DNA of 64,000 bases from UBA6059 sp964351595 (GTDB lineage: Bacteria > Bacteroidota > Bacteroidia > Cytophagales > Cyclobacteriaceae): the NCBI GenBank assembly GCA_964351595.1, contig CAYGOT010000015.1:1-64000 (forward strand), read 5' to 3'. Positions 40,464-48,733 of the stretch are shown here, in pieces (position 1 is the first letter of the stretch; the number at the start of each line of letters is the position of its first letter). The position numbers and the translations under genes were made by a program. The notes under the pieces are model-generated. The model did not search any database, had not been told where the DNA came from, and was given only the letters and a program-made list of their open reading frames with translations.

Positions 40464-41693
40464 TTACAAATCATTAATAATTTGATCATTAAAATCATCG
40501 ATCTTTTCACTTCCTAGACTGGCAAGATAAACCTGAGTGGTTTTGATGCTTTGATGTCCAAGCATCTCACTTATAGCCGTGAGTGGGATTGATTTATTAT
40601 TGGCCAGTGAGGCAAATGAATGCCTTGAAACATAAGACGTCAGGTGTTCTTCGATTCCCACCTTATCCGCTAATCGCTTTAGACGTTTATTATAGGCTAT
40701 AAGTGCATAATGAACTTCTTCGTTTTGCTTTTCTGGATCTTCTGATTTAATTATCGGCAGTATGTAATCATCAGCTTTCTTTCCTTGCGTGTAGACTTCA
40801 AGAATAACATCTAATTGTTTTGATATCTTAATATCATAGTGTTTTCCAGTCTTCCTACGGCGATACTGTATTCGACCATCAATTCTATTATTCATTTTTA
40901 AATGCGCCAAATCGGCAAATGAGGCTCCCATTAGATAAAAACTGATCAAGAAATAATTTCTTGCATCAAAAAGCACATCATCTTTTGATAGCTCGACTCC
41001 TACGATTTTCTCAATTTGGGCAAAGCTTATGGCACGCTTCTTCGTAGGTGTTGTTTTGATGGTATACTGAGAAAAAGGATAGCGATTGGGTTCGACCACT
41101 CCTTCCTTAATAGCCTTATTGAAAATTGCCCGAATCGTACGCATATAAACGGCAAGACCATTCAACTCTAATCCTCTGGCTAAGTAACTCTCTTCAAACT
41201 TTACAAGAAAATCGTAGGTCAATTCCTCAAAAGGAAAATCGACATCATTTGTATGATTCTTCACCTCCCTCAAGACATTCTTATAGCTTCTTGCATTCCC
41301 TATCCTTCCATTGCTAATGAATCGATTAATCAGGTCTTTGGTATAGGAATAGAATGTGACCTTGGAAGAAGCTCCTAAGATTCTTTGCTTCACCCCTGCT
41401 ATACCAAGTTGATCAAGTTCACCTGACTCTTCTAGTTTGGTGATTAAAGCAAGCGCTTCCGATCTCTTTTTGAAAAGGATGTTATTGACTCGGCTGACAT
41501 TATCAAATCCTTTGAATGAAGTTTTGATTTGGCCTTTCTTGATATCCCAAAATTTCTCAGGCACTTCGAACCCCGAACTTATTGATGTGGTTCTCCTTTT
41601 GTGTGTCAACCGATAAATAATCGGATATTCACCGCTCTTCTTCGGCCTTCGTTTGTCTAAATGTAATTTGAAGTGTGTTTTCATAATTTGCAC
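40464..41693 (-). CDS. Tyrosine recombinase / integrase
   Basis: 409 residues. An arm-binding N-terminal domain (1-100, opening HFKLHLDKRRPKKSGEYPII), a SAM-like core-binding domain (110-215) and a catalytic domain (225-409) are visible. Catalytic residues seen are R357 in SYVSRHSFAS, H380 in MLGHQS and nucleophile Y389 in TTQVYLAS. The first catalytic Arg is not visible: the usual site reads YLMGASFADLAHLK, as in the CTnDOT-type integrases that lack it. The HxxR box has Tyr in place of His (YVSR), common in this Bacteroidota group. Its start is 100 bp from a tRNA-Met 3' remnant, so it is a mobile-element integrase at its attachment site. No other element genes were recognised on its left. 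Confidence 0.93.
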   Translation of the reverse strand: MQIMKTHFKLHLDKRRPKKSGEYPIIYRLTHKRRTTSISSGFEVPEKFWDIKKGQIKTSFKGFDNVSRVNNILFKKRSEALALITKLEESGELDQLGIAGVKQRILGASSKVTFYSYTKDLINRFISNGRIGNARSYKNVLREVKNHTNDVDFPFEELTYDFLVKFEESYLARGLELNGLAVYMRTIRAIFNKAIKEGVVEPNRYPFSQYTIKTTPTKKRAISFAQIEKIVGVELSKDDVLFDARNYFLISFYLMGASFADLAHLKMNNRIDGRIQYRRRKTGKHYDIKISKQLDVILEVYTQGKKADDYILPIIKSEDPEKQNEEVHYALIAYNKRLKRLADKVGIEEHLTSYVSRHSFASLANNKSIPLTAISEMLGHQSIKTTQVYLASLGSEKIDDFNDQIINDL

Positions 41694-41794
41694 GCAATTT
41701 GCACGCGTTTTTTGATATCATTCAAAATAAAGGTACTTCAAATAGCGGTTAAAAGGCCTTTATTCATCGATTAAATGAATATTTATCCAAATTC

Positions 41795-41844
41795 CACATG
41801 ACTCATAATCAGTAAGTCCCTGGTTCGAGCCCAGGTGGGCCCAC
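41795..41844 (+). pseudogene. tRNA-Met 3' remnant, probable attachment site
   Basis: The bases read as the anticodon loop CTCATAA (anticodon CAT), a short variable loop, a complete T arm (CCTGG-TTCGAGC-CCAGG) and the acceptor strand TGGGCCCAC. The 5' acceptor strand and D arm are absent, so no functional tRNA can form. Such a 3' fragment beside an integrase is the classic displaced half of an integration site. An intact copy is not in the window. Confidence 0.75.
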
Positions 41845-41963
41845 TGATTTTAGAAACCTCATCATGGATAATCATGATGAGGTTTTCTTTTTTAATAATA
41901 TCCAAGTCGGGAAGCATGTTCCGTAGGTGTGCAATGACTTTCGGGAAGCCCAGGTGGGCCCAC
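41828..41963 (+). repeat. 17-bp direct repeat at the attachment site
   Basis: AGCCCAGGTGGGCCCAC occurs at 41828-41844 (tRNA 3' end) and again at 41947-41963, 119 bp apart. The second copy lacks the T-loop sequence. The 17-mer is the likely crossover core. Confidence 0.7.
41854..41892 (+). terminator. Rho-independent terminator between the att copies
   Basis: A 13-bp stem (AAACCTCATCATG, loop GATAAT) is followed by TTCTTTTTT. It would end transcription of the original tRNA. Confidence 0.75.
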
Positions 41964-41969
41964 CACCAC

Positions 41970-42004
41970 AAAGCCTCTCTTCTATTTGTTGGGAGGCTTT
42001 TTTA
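41970..42004 (+). terminator. Rho-independent terminator after the second att copy
   Basis: Stem AAAGCCTC/GAGGCTTT followed by TTTACTTT, just beyond the second 17-bp repeat. Confidence 0.65.
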
Positions 42005-42124
42005 CTTTCTGGATTTTCACTTCCGCTTACAAAGAGTTCCTAAAGGGCTAATTGAGGTTAATTTATAGTCAGATTGACTATAAGTTACTACATTGGACAA
42101 TTAATATTAAAAACTCTGGAAACC

Positions 42125-43528
42125 TTGGAAACGCAAAAGACCAATAATACCTACATCATACTCATCGCTTGTGTTGCGACGCTCGGCGGTTTTCTATTCG
42201 GATTTGACAGTGGTGTAATTAATGGAACCGTAAAGGGTATCGAAAAAGCATTCAACGCCAGCGATATTGGTAGCGGATTCAATGTAGCCTCTATGCTGCT
42301 AGGCTGTGCTGTGGGGGCCTATTTTGCAGGTACGCTGGCGGATAAGTTTGGACGAAAAACGATGCTACTCATCTCATCCATCCTATTTCTCATTTCAGCA
42401 TGGGGTTCAGGCATTGCGGTAGCCTCGTCTGAGTTCATCGTCTACAGAATCATCGGCGGATTAGCTGTGGGTGCAGCCTCTGTGATGGCACCCGCCTACA
42501 TTGCAGAGATCGCCCCGGCTAATTATCGAGGAGCATTGGCCACAGTGCAACAAATTGCCATTATTTCAGGCCTCTTCTTTAGCTTCATTAGTAATTACGT
42601 CCTTGCCAATATATCAGGATCTGCATTGAATATACTCTGGTTAGATTTCGAGACCTGGCGCTGGATGTTTTGGGTTGAGCTAGCTCCGGCTGGGACATTC
42701 TTGATTGCCCTGCTTTTCATACCTGAAAGCCCTCGATTCCTGGTCGCCACGCAAAAGAACGAGAAGGCGTTAAAAGTGCTATGTAAACTGTATGGAGACC
42801 AACAAGGTGCAGAGAAACTAAAAGAGATTGATGCCTCCATGGCCAAAGACCATCACAAGCCGAGGTTGTCTGACTTGTACGACAAAACATTGGGGAGAAT
42901 CCGGCCTATCGTGTGGGTAGGTATAGGGCTAGCCACTTTCCAGCAGTTGGTAGGAATCAATGTAGTCTTTTACTATGGTGCTGTGCTTTGGCAGGCTGTC
43001 GGCTTTGGTGAGAGTGATGCCCTGTTGATCAATGTGGTATCCGGTGGATTGAGCATTGCTGCGGTTGTGCTCTCACTTCTATTGGTAGACAAAATGGGTC
43101 GAAAGCCAATCTTAACGATCGGCTCTGTGGGTATGTCCGCCACATTGGCCTTAGTGGTTGTGGCTTTTTCAACAGGATCGCTGGATAGCAGCAATACGCT
43201 TCAGCTCAGTGATAATATGGGTGTGTTGGCACTTGTAGCTGCCAACCTGTATGTAGTATTCTTCAACTTTTCATGGGGCCCTGTCATGTGGGTAATGCTA
43301 GGTGAAATGTTCCCGAACCAGATTAGAGGCTCAGGACTGGCCGTTTCAGGACTAGCGCAATGGGTAGCTAACTTTGCCATCACCTTGACTTTTCCGCTAC
43401 TATTGGCCGGCACTGGTTTAGCAAGCGCGTACAGTCTATACACCCTATGTGCGGTCATTTCCATATTCTTTGTGGCGAAGTTTGTATATGAGACGAAGGG
43501 AAAAGAGCTGGAAGAAATGGAGGGATAA
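42125..43528 (+). CDS. Sugar:proton symporter, MFS sugar porter family
   Basis: About 468 residues from a TTG at 42125. No ATG precedes the first helix, and a TTG at 42074 in the same frame would give 484. Twelve membrane helices are expected. Sugar-porter signatures are intact: GGFLFGFDSGVINGTVKG in helix 1, DKFGRKT in loop 2-3, PESPRFLVA in the central loop, DKMGRKP in loop 8-9 and YETKGKELEEME at the end. The family imports hexoses or pentoses with protons. The substrate is not predictable, and no sugar-catabolic gene is adjacent. Confidence 0.92.
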   Translation: METQKTNNTYIILIACVATLGGFLFGFDSGVINGTVKGIEKAFNASDIGSGFNVASMLLGCAVGAYFAGTLADKFGRKTMLLISSILFLISAWGSGIAVASSEFIVYRIIGGLAVGAASVMAPAYIAEIAPANYRGALATVQQIAIISGLFFSFISNYVLANISGSALNILWLDFETWRWMFWVELAPAGTFLIALLFIPESPRFLVATQKNEKALKVLCKLYGDQQGAEKLKEIDASMAKDHHKPRLSDLYDKTLGRIRPIVWVGIGLATFQQLVGINVVFYYGAVLWQAVGFGESDALLINVVSGGLSIAAVVLSLLLVDKMGRKPILTIGSVGMSATLALVVVAFSTGSLDSSNTLQLSDNMGVLALVAANLYVVFFNFSWGPVMWVMLGEMFPNQIRGSGLAVSGLAQWVANFAITLTFPLLLAGTGLASAYSLYTLCAVISIFFVAKFVYETKGKELEEMEG

Positions 43529-43821
43529 TGTCGGTGGTTCTTGGTTATTAGTTACTGGTATTTGGAACCTGTATGTGATATCACCCTGGTAGCTAATTGA
43601 TAATATCTATCAATATCGATAATCGATACAGTGTCGACTTTTAATTGATCTTTTGAAATCGGAGCTGCGAGGGACTAACAACTAACTACCAACAACCAAC
43701 CTCAACCCTAGAATTACCGCTTACCACAGCTTCCTTTGATAGAGTTCCATCCTACCGTAATTTGGTGTTACGCTCGAGATTAATCGACAAAACAATCAGT
43801 CCTAAAATCAAATTACGACAT

Positions 43822-46800
43822 ATGAAATTTGCTATGAAACAAATATCACTACTGGCCATACTGTTGGTCATGGTGAGCACTGCGGACGCGCAACGCAGGA
43901 GGAACAGCACTCCCGCTCCCGCACAAAACAGCGCGTTTACTGCTGAAACTTTTGACGGGCTTGAGCTCCGTAATATCGGACCGGCATTCATGTCGGGACG
44001 TATTGCCGACCTGGCTATTCATCCGGAGGATGAGAGTGTGTGGTATGTGGCAGTAGGTAGCGGTGGCGTCTGGAAGACGGAAAATGCAGGAACCACCTTC
44101 ACGCCTATTTTTGACGAGCAAGACTCTTACTCTATCGGTTGTGTGGCGCTTGATCCCAACAACCCTCATGTGGTGTGGGTCGGTACCGGTGAGCACGGCG
44201 GTGGCCGCCATTTCGGGTACGGAGATGGTATCTACAAGTCAGAAGATGGCGGTACGACCTGGAAAAACATGGGCCTTCCCAACTCAGAACACATCGGAGA
44301 GATCATCGTGCATCCGGACAACTCGGATGTGATCTATGTCGCTTCACAGGGGCCACTTTGGAGCCCCGGCGGTGAGCGCGGCTTTTATAAGTCAACCGAT
44401 GGCGGTGCTACCTGGAAGAAGACCTTAGGAGATGAGGAATTCACCGGAGTTACGGATATCGTAGTTGATCCGAGAGATGCCAATACGGTCTACGCGGCTA
44501 CATGGCAGCACCACCGCACGGTGGCTTCACTGATGGACGGAGGCCCCAAGTCCGCGATCTACAAGAGTACTGATGCTGGTGAAAACTGGACTAAGCTGTC
44601 CAATGGTCTTCCTACCGGAAAGCTGGGCAAGATCGGGCTGGCTGTAAGTTTTCAGCAGCCAGACATAGTATATGCTGCGATAGAGCTCAATCGTCGCAAG
44701 GGAGGCATCTGGAAATCCACTGACCGTGGCGGCAACTGGGAGAAGCAGTCTGATGCCATCTCTGGTGGTACAGGGCCGCACTACTATGTGGAGCTGTATG
44801 CTTCACCGCACCATTTTGACAGGCTTTATCTCATGGATGCTTCCATGCAGTTCTCCACAGACGGAGGTAAGACCTGGAAAAATATCAATCGCCAGCACCG
44901 TCATGGTGACAACCATGCGTTGGCGTTCAAAGCAAGCGATCCTAACTATATCATGGTCGGTACCGACGGTGGCGTTTATGAGAGCTTCGACTTAGCAGAA
45001 AACTGGCGCTACATGCCTAATCTGCCAGTCACGCAGTTCTACAAATTGGCGGTAGATGATGCAGAGCCTTTCTACAACATCTACAGTGGCACGCAGGACA
45101 ACAGTACACAAGGCGGCCCATCGCGTACAGACAATGTACAGGGCATCCAAAACTCTGACTGGAGAGTGGTGCTCAACTGGGATGGTCACGCACCGGCCAC
45201 TGAGCCAGGCAACCCTGACATCATCTACGCTGAACGCCAGGAAGGTAATCTTGCTCGTGTAGATATGACTACCGGTGAGGTCGTAGACATACAGCCACAG
45301 CCTGGCGCGGATGAGGACTATGAGCGATTCAACTGGGATGCACCCATCCATGTGAGTCCACACAAGCCTACGCGACTATACTTCGCTTCGCAGCGCGTGT
45401 GGAAGTCTGAAAATCGTGGTGATAGCTGGGAAGCCATCTCTGGTGATCTTACCAGAAATGAGGAACGTTTTGCCTTACCGATCATGGGTGGTACGCAGAG
45501 TTGGGATTCTCCCTGGGACGTGTTAGCCATGTCCAATTACAACACCATCACTTCCCTATCGGAATCACCGAAAGTCGAAGGTCTGCTATATGCCGGAACA
45601 GATGATGGATTGCTACAGGTCACCGAAGATAATGGTGGTAGCTGGCGTAAGGTGGAAGCAAGTGCCATGGGTGTACCTGCCACAGCATTCGTCAATGATA
45701 TCAAAGCCGACATGCATGACGACAATACAGTCTATGTATGTCTGGATAACCACAAGTACGGTGATTACACACCTTATATGGTCAAGAGTACAGATAGAGG
45801 TCGTACCTGGACATCTATCCGATCTAATATTCCCGATAGGACGCTCGTATGGCGACTCATCCAGGATCATGTTAAGCCGGGCTTGATGTTCGCTGCTACC
45901 GAGTTTGGCATCTACTTCACCATCGACGGTGGCAACCAGTGGACGAAAATGACAGGTGGGGTGCCTACTATTTCTTTCAGAGATATCGTCATCCAGCGTC
46001 GCGAAAACGATCTTGTAGCGGCTAGTTTCGGTAGAGGCTTTTTCATCTTTGATGACATCAGTGTATTCAGAGAAGTTACTCCGGCTACTTTGAATGAAGA
46101 GGCCACTCTATTTTCCACACGCAAAGCCTTGTGGTATGTGCCTCGCTCCCACCTCAACTTCGATTCTCAGAAAGGATCAATGGGTGCGCAGCATTATGTA
46201 GCTCCTAACCCGGACTTTGGAGCGGTGTTCACCTACTACCTCAAGGAGGACCTTCAGTCCAAGGCGCAAATGCGCCAGGCGCAGGAGAAAAACGGAAGCG
46301 CCGCATTCCCAGGATGGGATGCTGTAGAAGCGGAAGCTCGTGAGGACGCACCCAAGATCTGGATCAGTGTCAAAGACAGTAAAGGCAATGTAGTAAGACG
46401 TGTCGAAGGATCAACCAAGAAAGGCTTCCATCGTACTGCGTGGGACTTGCGCTATCCTTCGCCAACTTCCATCGGACTCAATGGTGGTAATGGTGATAAA
46501 GGACTAATGGCCGCTCCGGGCAACTACACTGCTACCATCTCCAAATATGTAGATGGAACGCATACTGCGCTTGGTGAGCCAATCAATTTCGAAGTTGTGC
46601 CGTTGAGAGAAGGTGCACTCGAAGGTGCTCCTCCTGCTGAAGTTGCTTCTTTCTGGAGGGCTTACGAAGAAGCGGTGGGTAAAGCTACTGCCATCGATAT
46701 CAGCATGTCCAATGCCATGAAGCGTATCAATGCGATGCAAAATGCATTGGCAAAGTCAGAAGCAGCTCCCGGTGCACTGGATGATCGCATCCATGCACTG

Positions 46801-47088
46801 AAGCAAAAAGTACTGGCATTAGAAGCGGATCTGAATGGCATGGCCTCCAAGCGTGAGCCTGGTGAGAAGACCAAGCCAACCATTGGTCAGCGACTATTTG
46901 CGGTAGACAGAGGTATCTCATTATCCACCTACGGTCCTACACAGACGAGCCGTGAGCAGCTGGATATCGCCAATACTGAGATTACAAGGATTACCAATGC
47001 GCTCAATGATCTGGACGCTGAGCTTAAGTCTGCTGGTAAAGCACTCATTGATGCTGGCGCACCTTGGGTAGAGGGAACCGGACTATGA
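43822..47088 (+). CDS. Sortilin/BNR (Asp-box) beta-propeller protein
   Basis: 1,088 residues from the ATG at 43822 (an in-frame TTG at 43762 adds 20 before the signal peptide, which ends TADAQ). About ten Asp-box motifs of the form S-x-D-x-G-x-T-W are spread over residues 60-700 (for example KSEDGGTTWKN, KSTDGGATWKK, FSTDGGKTWKN, KSTDRGRTWTS), giving a VPS10/sortilin-like or tandem propeller. A C-terminal region (about 840-920, GNVVRRVEGSTKKGFHRTAW) resembles FlgD/Ig-like modules and is followed by helices. Many Bacteroidota carry this exported family, often called BNR glycosyl hydrolases, but catalytic residues were not identified and enzymatic activity is unproven. Confidence 0.88.
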   Translation: MKFAMKQISLLAILLVMVSTADAQRRRNSTPAPAQNSAFTAETFDGLELRNIGPAFMSGRIADLAIHPEDESVWYVAVGSGGVWKTENAGTTFTPIFDEQDSYSIGCVALDPNNPHVVWVGTGEHGGGRHFGYGDGIYKSEDGGTTWKNMGLPNSEHIGEIIVHPDNSDVIYVASQGPLWSPGGERGFYKSTDGGATWKKTLGDEEFTGVTDIVVDPRDANTVYAATWQHHRTVASLMDGGPKSAIYKSTDAGENWTKLSNGLPTGKLGKIGLAVSFQQPDIVYAAIELNRRKGGIWKSTDRGGNWEKQSDAISGGTGPHYYVELYASPHHFDRLYLMDASMQFSTDGGKTWKNINRQHRHGDNHALAFKASDPNYIMVGTDGGVYESFDLAENWRYMPNLPVTQFYKLAVDDAEPFYNIYSGTQDNSTQGGPSRTDNVQGIQNSDWRVVLNWDGHAPATEPGNPDIIYAERQEGNLARVDMTTGEVVDIQPQPGADEDYERFNWDAPIHVSPHKPTRLYFASQRVWKSENRGDSWEAISGDLTRNEERFALPIMGGTQSWDSPWDVLAMSNYNTITSLSESPKVEGLLYAGTDDGLLQVTEDNGGSWRKVEASAMGVPATAFVNDIKADMHDDNTVYVCLDNHKYGDYTPYMVKSTDRGRTWTSIRSNIPDRTLVWRLIQDHVKPGLMFAATEFGIYFTIDGGNQWTKMTGGVPTISFRDIVIQRRENDLVAASFGRGFFIFDDISVFREVTPATLNEEATLFSTRKALWYVPRSHLNFDSQKGSMGAQHYVAPNPDFGAVFTYYLKEDLQSKAQMRQAQEKNGSAAFPGWDAVEAEAREDAPKIWISVKDSKGNVVRRVEGSTKKGFHRTAWDLRYPSPTSIGLNGGNGDKGLMAAPGNYTATISKYVDGTHTALGEPINFEVVPLREGALEGAPPAEVASFWRAYEEAVGKATAIDISMSNAMKRINAMQNALAKSEAAPGALDDRIHALKQKVLALEADLNGMASKREPGEKTKPTIGQRLFAVDRGISLSTYGPTQTSREQLDIANTEITRITNALNDLDAELKSAGKALIDAGAPWVEGTGL

Positions 47089-47121
47089 TTAGCTGAGAAC
47101 TGATAGATTATAGTTGAAAGT

Positions 47122-47160
47122 TAAAAGCCACTTGGATGTATATTCTGAGGGGCTTTTGTG
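47122..47160 (+). terminator. Terminator after the propeller gene
   Basis: AAAAGCC and GGGCTTTTGTG form a stem over a 20-nt loop about 35 bp beyond the stop codon, followed by T-rich sequence. Confidence 0.55.
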
Positions 47161-47205
47161 TTTAAGGGAACTTAGCTTCAAAAGCTAGCTCTTAGCTTGG
47201 ATAAA

Positions 47206-47234
47206 ACCAGACAGATCTTACCGACCTGTCTGGT
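47206..47234 (-). terminator. Terminator-like palindrome after the defence operon
   Basis: Arms ACCAGACAG/CTGTCTGGT over an 11-nt loop, followed on the minus strand by TTTTAT, 20 bp beyond the stop of the receiver-nuclease gene. It ends the operon and may also belong to the window's palindrome set. Confidence 0.6.
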
Positions 47235-47254
47235 TTGTCCTTATAGGCATCTTT

Positions 47255-48289
47255 TTAAAAATGAGGATTCTGACCACTCAGGTGAGGATCAGTGGAGAGT
47301 TTGTTCCAGAAAAACTTGACGTAGATCGCGGGTTCAGATAAAATACGATTGTACATATCTTCAATTTTGTGAAAATCAATTTTTACAGAATCCTCTACCA
47401 GAATTAAGAATAATAAAGACTTTACGTTGGAATTCATTTTATAGAAATCTTTTAGGCCCGCCAAGGTTTTTAATGTATCGTTTTTCTTGCCCGTGCTGTC
47501 AATATATTTTGTTTCAATAATTATCGAATTACCCTTAATTGAAAAGTCTGCATTTTTTGTATTCCCGTCAAAGACTACTGCAACATTCTCTGGTTCTGTA
47601 CTTGGAATCCAAGGCCTTAGAATAAGATGCACAAGGTTTTGAAAATCATATTCGTTGATAATTTTTAGAGTTTCTACGTTGATGTTTTTTGCCTTAGATC
47701 CATTACTAAATTTAGAAGGCACAATAAGTGCTCTTTCAATCATTGAGGCCAGATTCTTACATACGGTTACCCAATCACTTCCAATAAAGGTGTTGGGGTA
47801 ATTATCATCTTCTAGCTTTGAGAGAACTACAGAAATTTGTTTATCAAGTGAAGCTGAAAGAAATTTTTGTCTTGTCTTGACAAGATGGTAAATAATAGAG
47901 TGAAGTTGATCTTTCCAGTTTGACGAAGATTCTTCGTAATCAATAAGATTCCAAAGCTTCATCCTAAAATCATCATGAAATTCCAACACCTGATCTTGAT
48001 AGCCAGAAATTCCAACGATATGAATTGGTGGTTTAATTGAAGGGTTGATGGTAATTTCATCTAAAAATTTAACTCCAATAGAGGCACTACATTCTCCATT
48101 TAATTCTATCGGCAATACAAGATCTAGTATCATTAGATCAAAATAATTATCATAAAGAAGTTTTCTTGCCTCTTTCGTACAACAGGCTATTTCGATATCG
48201 GATTCAGGAATGTCGTGAACATCGAGAATGGTTTCTTTAATACTCTTTTGCTTATTCGGATTGTCGTCAACTAATAGAATTCGAATCAT
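47255..48289 (-). CDS. dtcC: Receiver-PD-(D/E)XK nuclease effector, Detocs DtcC-like
   Basis: 344 residues. The N-terminal receiver (1-130) has D8-D9 and phospho-acceptor D56 (LMILDLVLP). A linker of about 80 residues follows. The C-terminal domain (about 215-330) carries a PD-(D/E)XK-type core: D248 in NADFSIKG, then IIIETKYI with E259 and K261, spaced D-x10-E-x-K. In Detocs the third protein is a receiver fused to an effector, most often an ATP-degrading purine nucleoside phosphorylase-type domain and more rarely other toxic domains. A nuclease would cut DNA when the receiver is phosphorylated. The gene follows the stand-alone receiver with no gap (TAG-ATG). The nuclease call rests on the motif and predicted strand pattern only. 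Confidence 0.78.
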   Translation of the reverse strand: MIRILLVDDNPNKQKSIKETILDVHDIPESDIEIACCTKEARKLLYDNYFDLMILDLVLPIELNGECSASIGVKFLDEITINPSIKPPIHIVGISGYQDQVLEFHDDFRMKLWNLIDYEESSSNWKDQLHSIIYHLVKTRQKFLSASLDKQISVVLSKLEDDNYPNTFIGSDWVTVCKNLASMIERALIVPSKFSNGSKAKNINVETLKIINEYDFQNLVHLILRPWIPSTEPENVAVVFDGNTKNADFSIKGNSIIIETKYIDSTGKKNDTLKTLAGLKDFYKMNSNVKSLLFLILVEDSVKIDFHKIEDMYNRILSEPAIYVKFFWNKLSTDPHLSGQNPHF

Positions 48290-48733
48290 CTATCTAACTT
48301 TTAAAAGTTGAGAGAGCTTTTCCTTCCACTCTTCATTGATTTGCGAGTAAAACACATAGCCGATGTAGTTTTCTGAAAATTGACTTCTTAGTTCATTATC
48401 TAGCTCGGTTATCTTAGTCCCATCATCAAAACTCCCATGCATAGTAACAACGATGGCTTTTGTTGGAATATCCCTTAGGAACATTTCTTTTAAAATTTTC
48501 TTCCCAGCTAGAGGCATCCAAGATCCACCACTATCTTCTGATGATATATCATAGTTAGGCATACTTATATCTAGGAGGAGTATATCGTAACTACTGAAAT
48601 TATTTATTAACTCTTTTAATCCACTGATATAGGAGTTCTTTGTCACAATGGACGCTATTTCTGATTTGTCACTCAAATACTTATGAATTTGCGCCTGCTT
48701 TAACGGATGGTCTTCAATGAATAATATGTTCAT
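48290..48733 (-). CDS. dtcB: Stand-alone receiver protein, Detocs DtcB-like
   Basis: 147 residues forming a single receiver domain with E7-D8, phospho-acceptor D55 (DILLLDISMP) and the AIVVTMHG switch strand. The position of the conserved lysine before the last helix reads GYVFYSQI, so the Lys-Pro pair is missing. There is no output domain. In Detocs the small receiver acts as a phosphate sink that prevents accidental firing of the effector. Its ATG overlaps the sensor gene stop by 4 bp (ATGA), and its own stop touches the effector start, so stoichiometry is probably set by coupling. Confidence 0.8.
   Translation of the reverse strand: MNILFIEDHPLKQAQIHKYLSDKSEIASIVTKNSYISGLKELINNFSSYDILLLDISMPNYDISSEDSGGSWMPLAGKKILKEMFLRDIPTKAIVVTMHGSFDDGTKITELDNELRSQFSENYIGYVFYSQINEEWKEKLSQLLKVR

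Noticed and set aside
38912..41963. A complete integrative element between the OmpA gene and the tRNA remnant
   Set aside because: Apart from the integrase there are no relaxase, replication, phage or cargo genes on its left, and no matching att copy was found there.
41783..41971. 62-codon minus-strand reading frame containing GPTWARTRDLL
   Set aside because: This peptide is the well-known spurious translation of a tRNA T arm and 3' end; the site is the tRNA-Met remnant.
43822..47088. GH74-type xyloglucanase
   Set aside because: Asp-box propeller repeats are shared by GH74, sialidases and sortilins; no GH74 catalytic Asp context could be identified, so only the fold is called.
47255..48289. 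Ordinary response regulator with DNA-binding output
   Set aside because: No helix-turn-helix or LytTR pattern is present in residues 130-344; the strand pattern with D-x10-E-x-K fits a nuclease core better.
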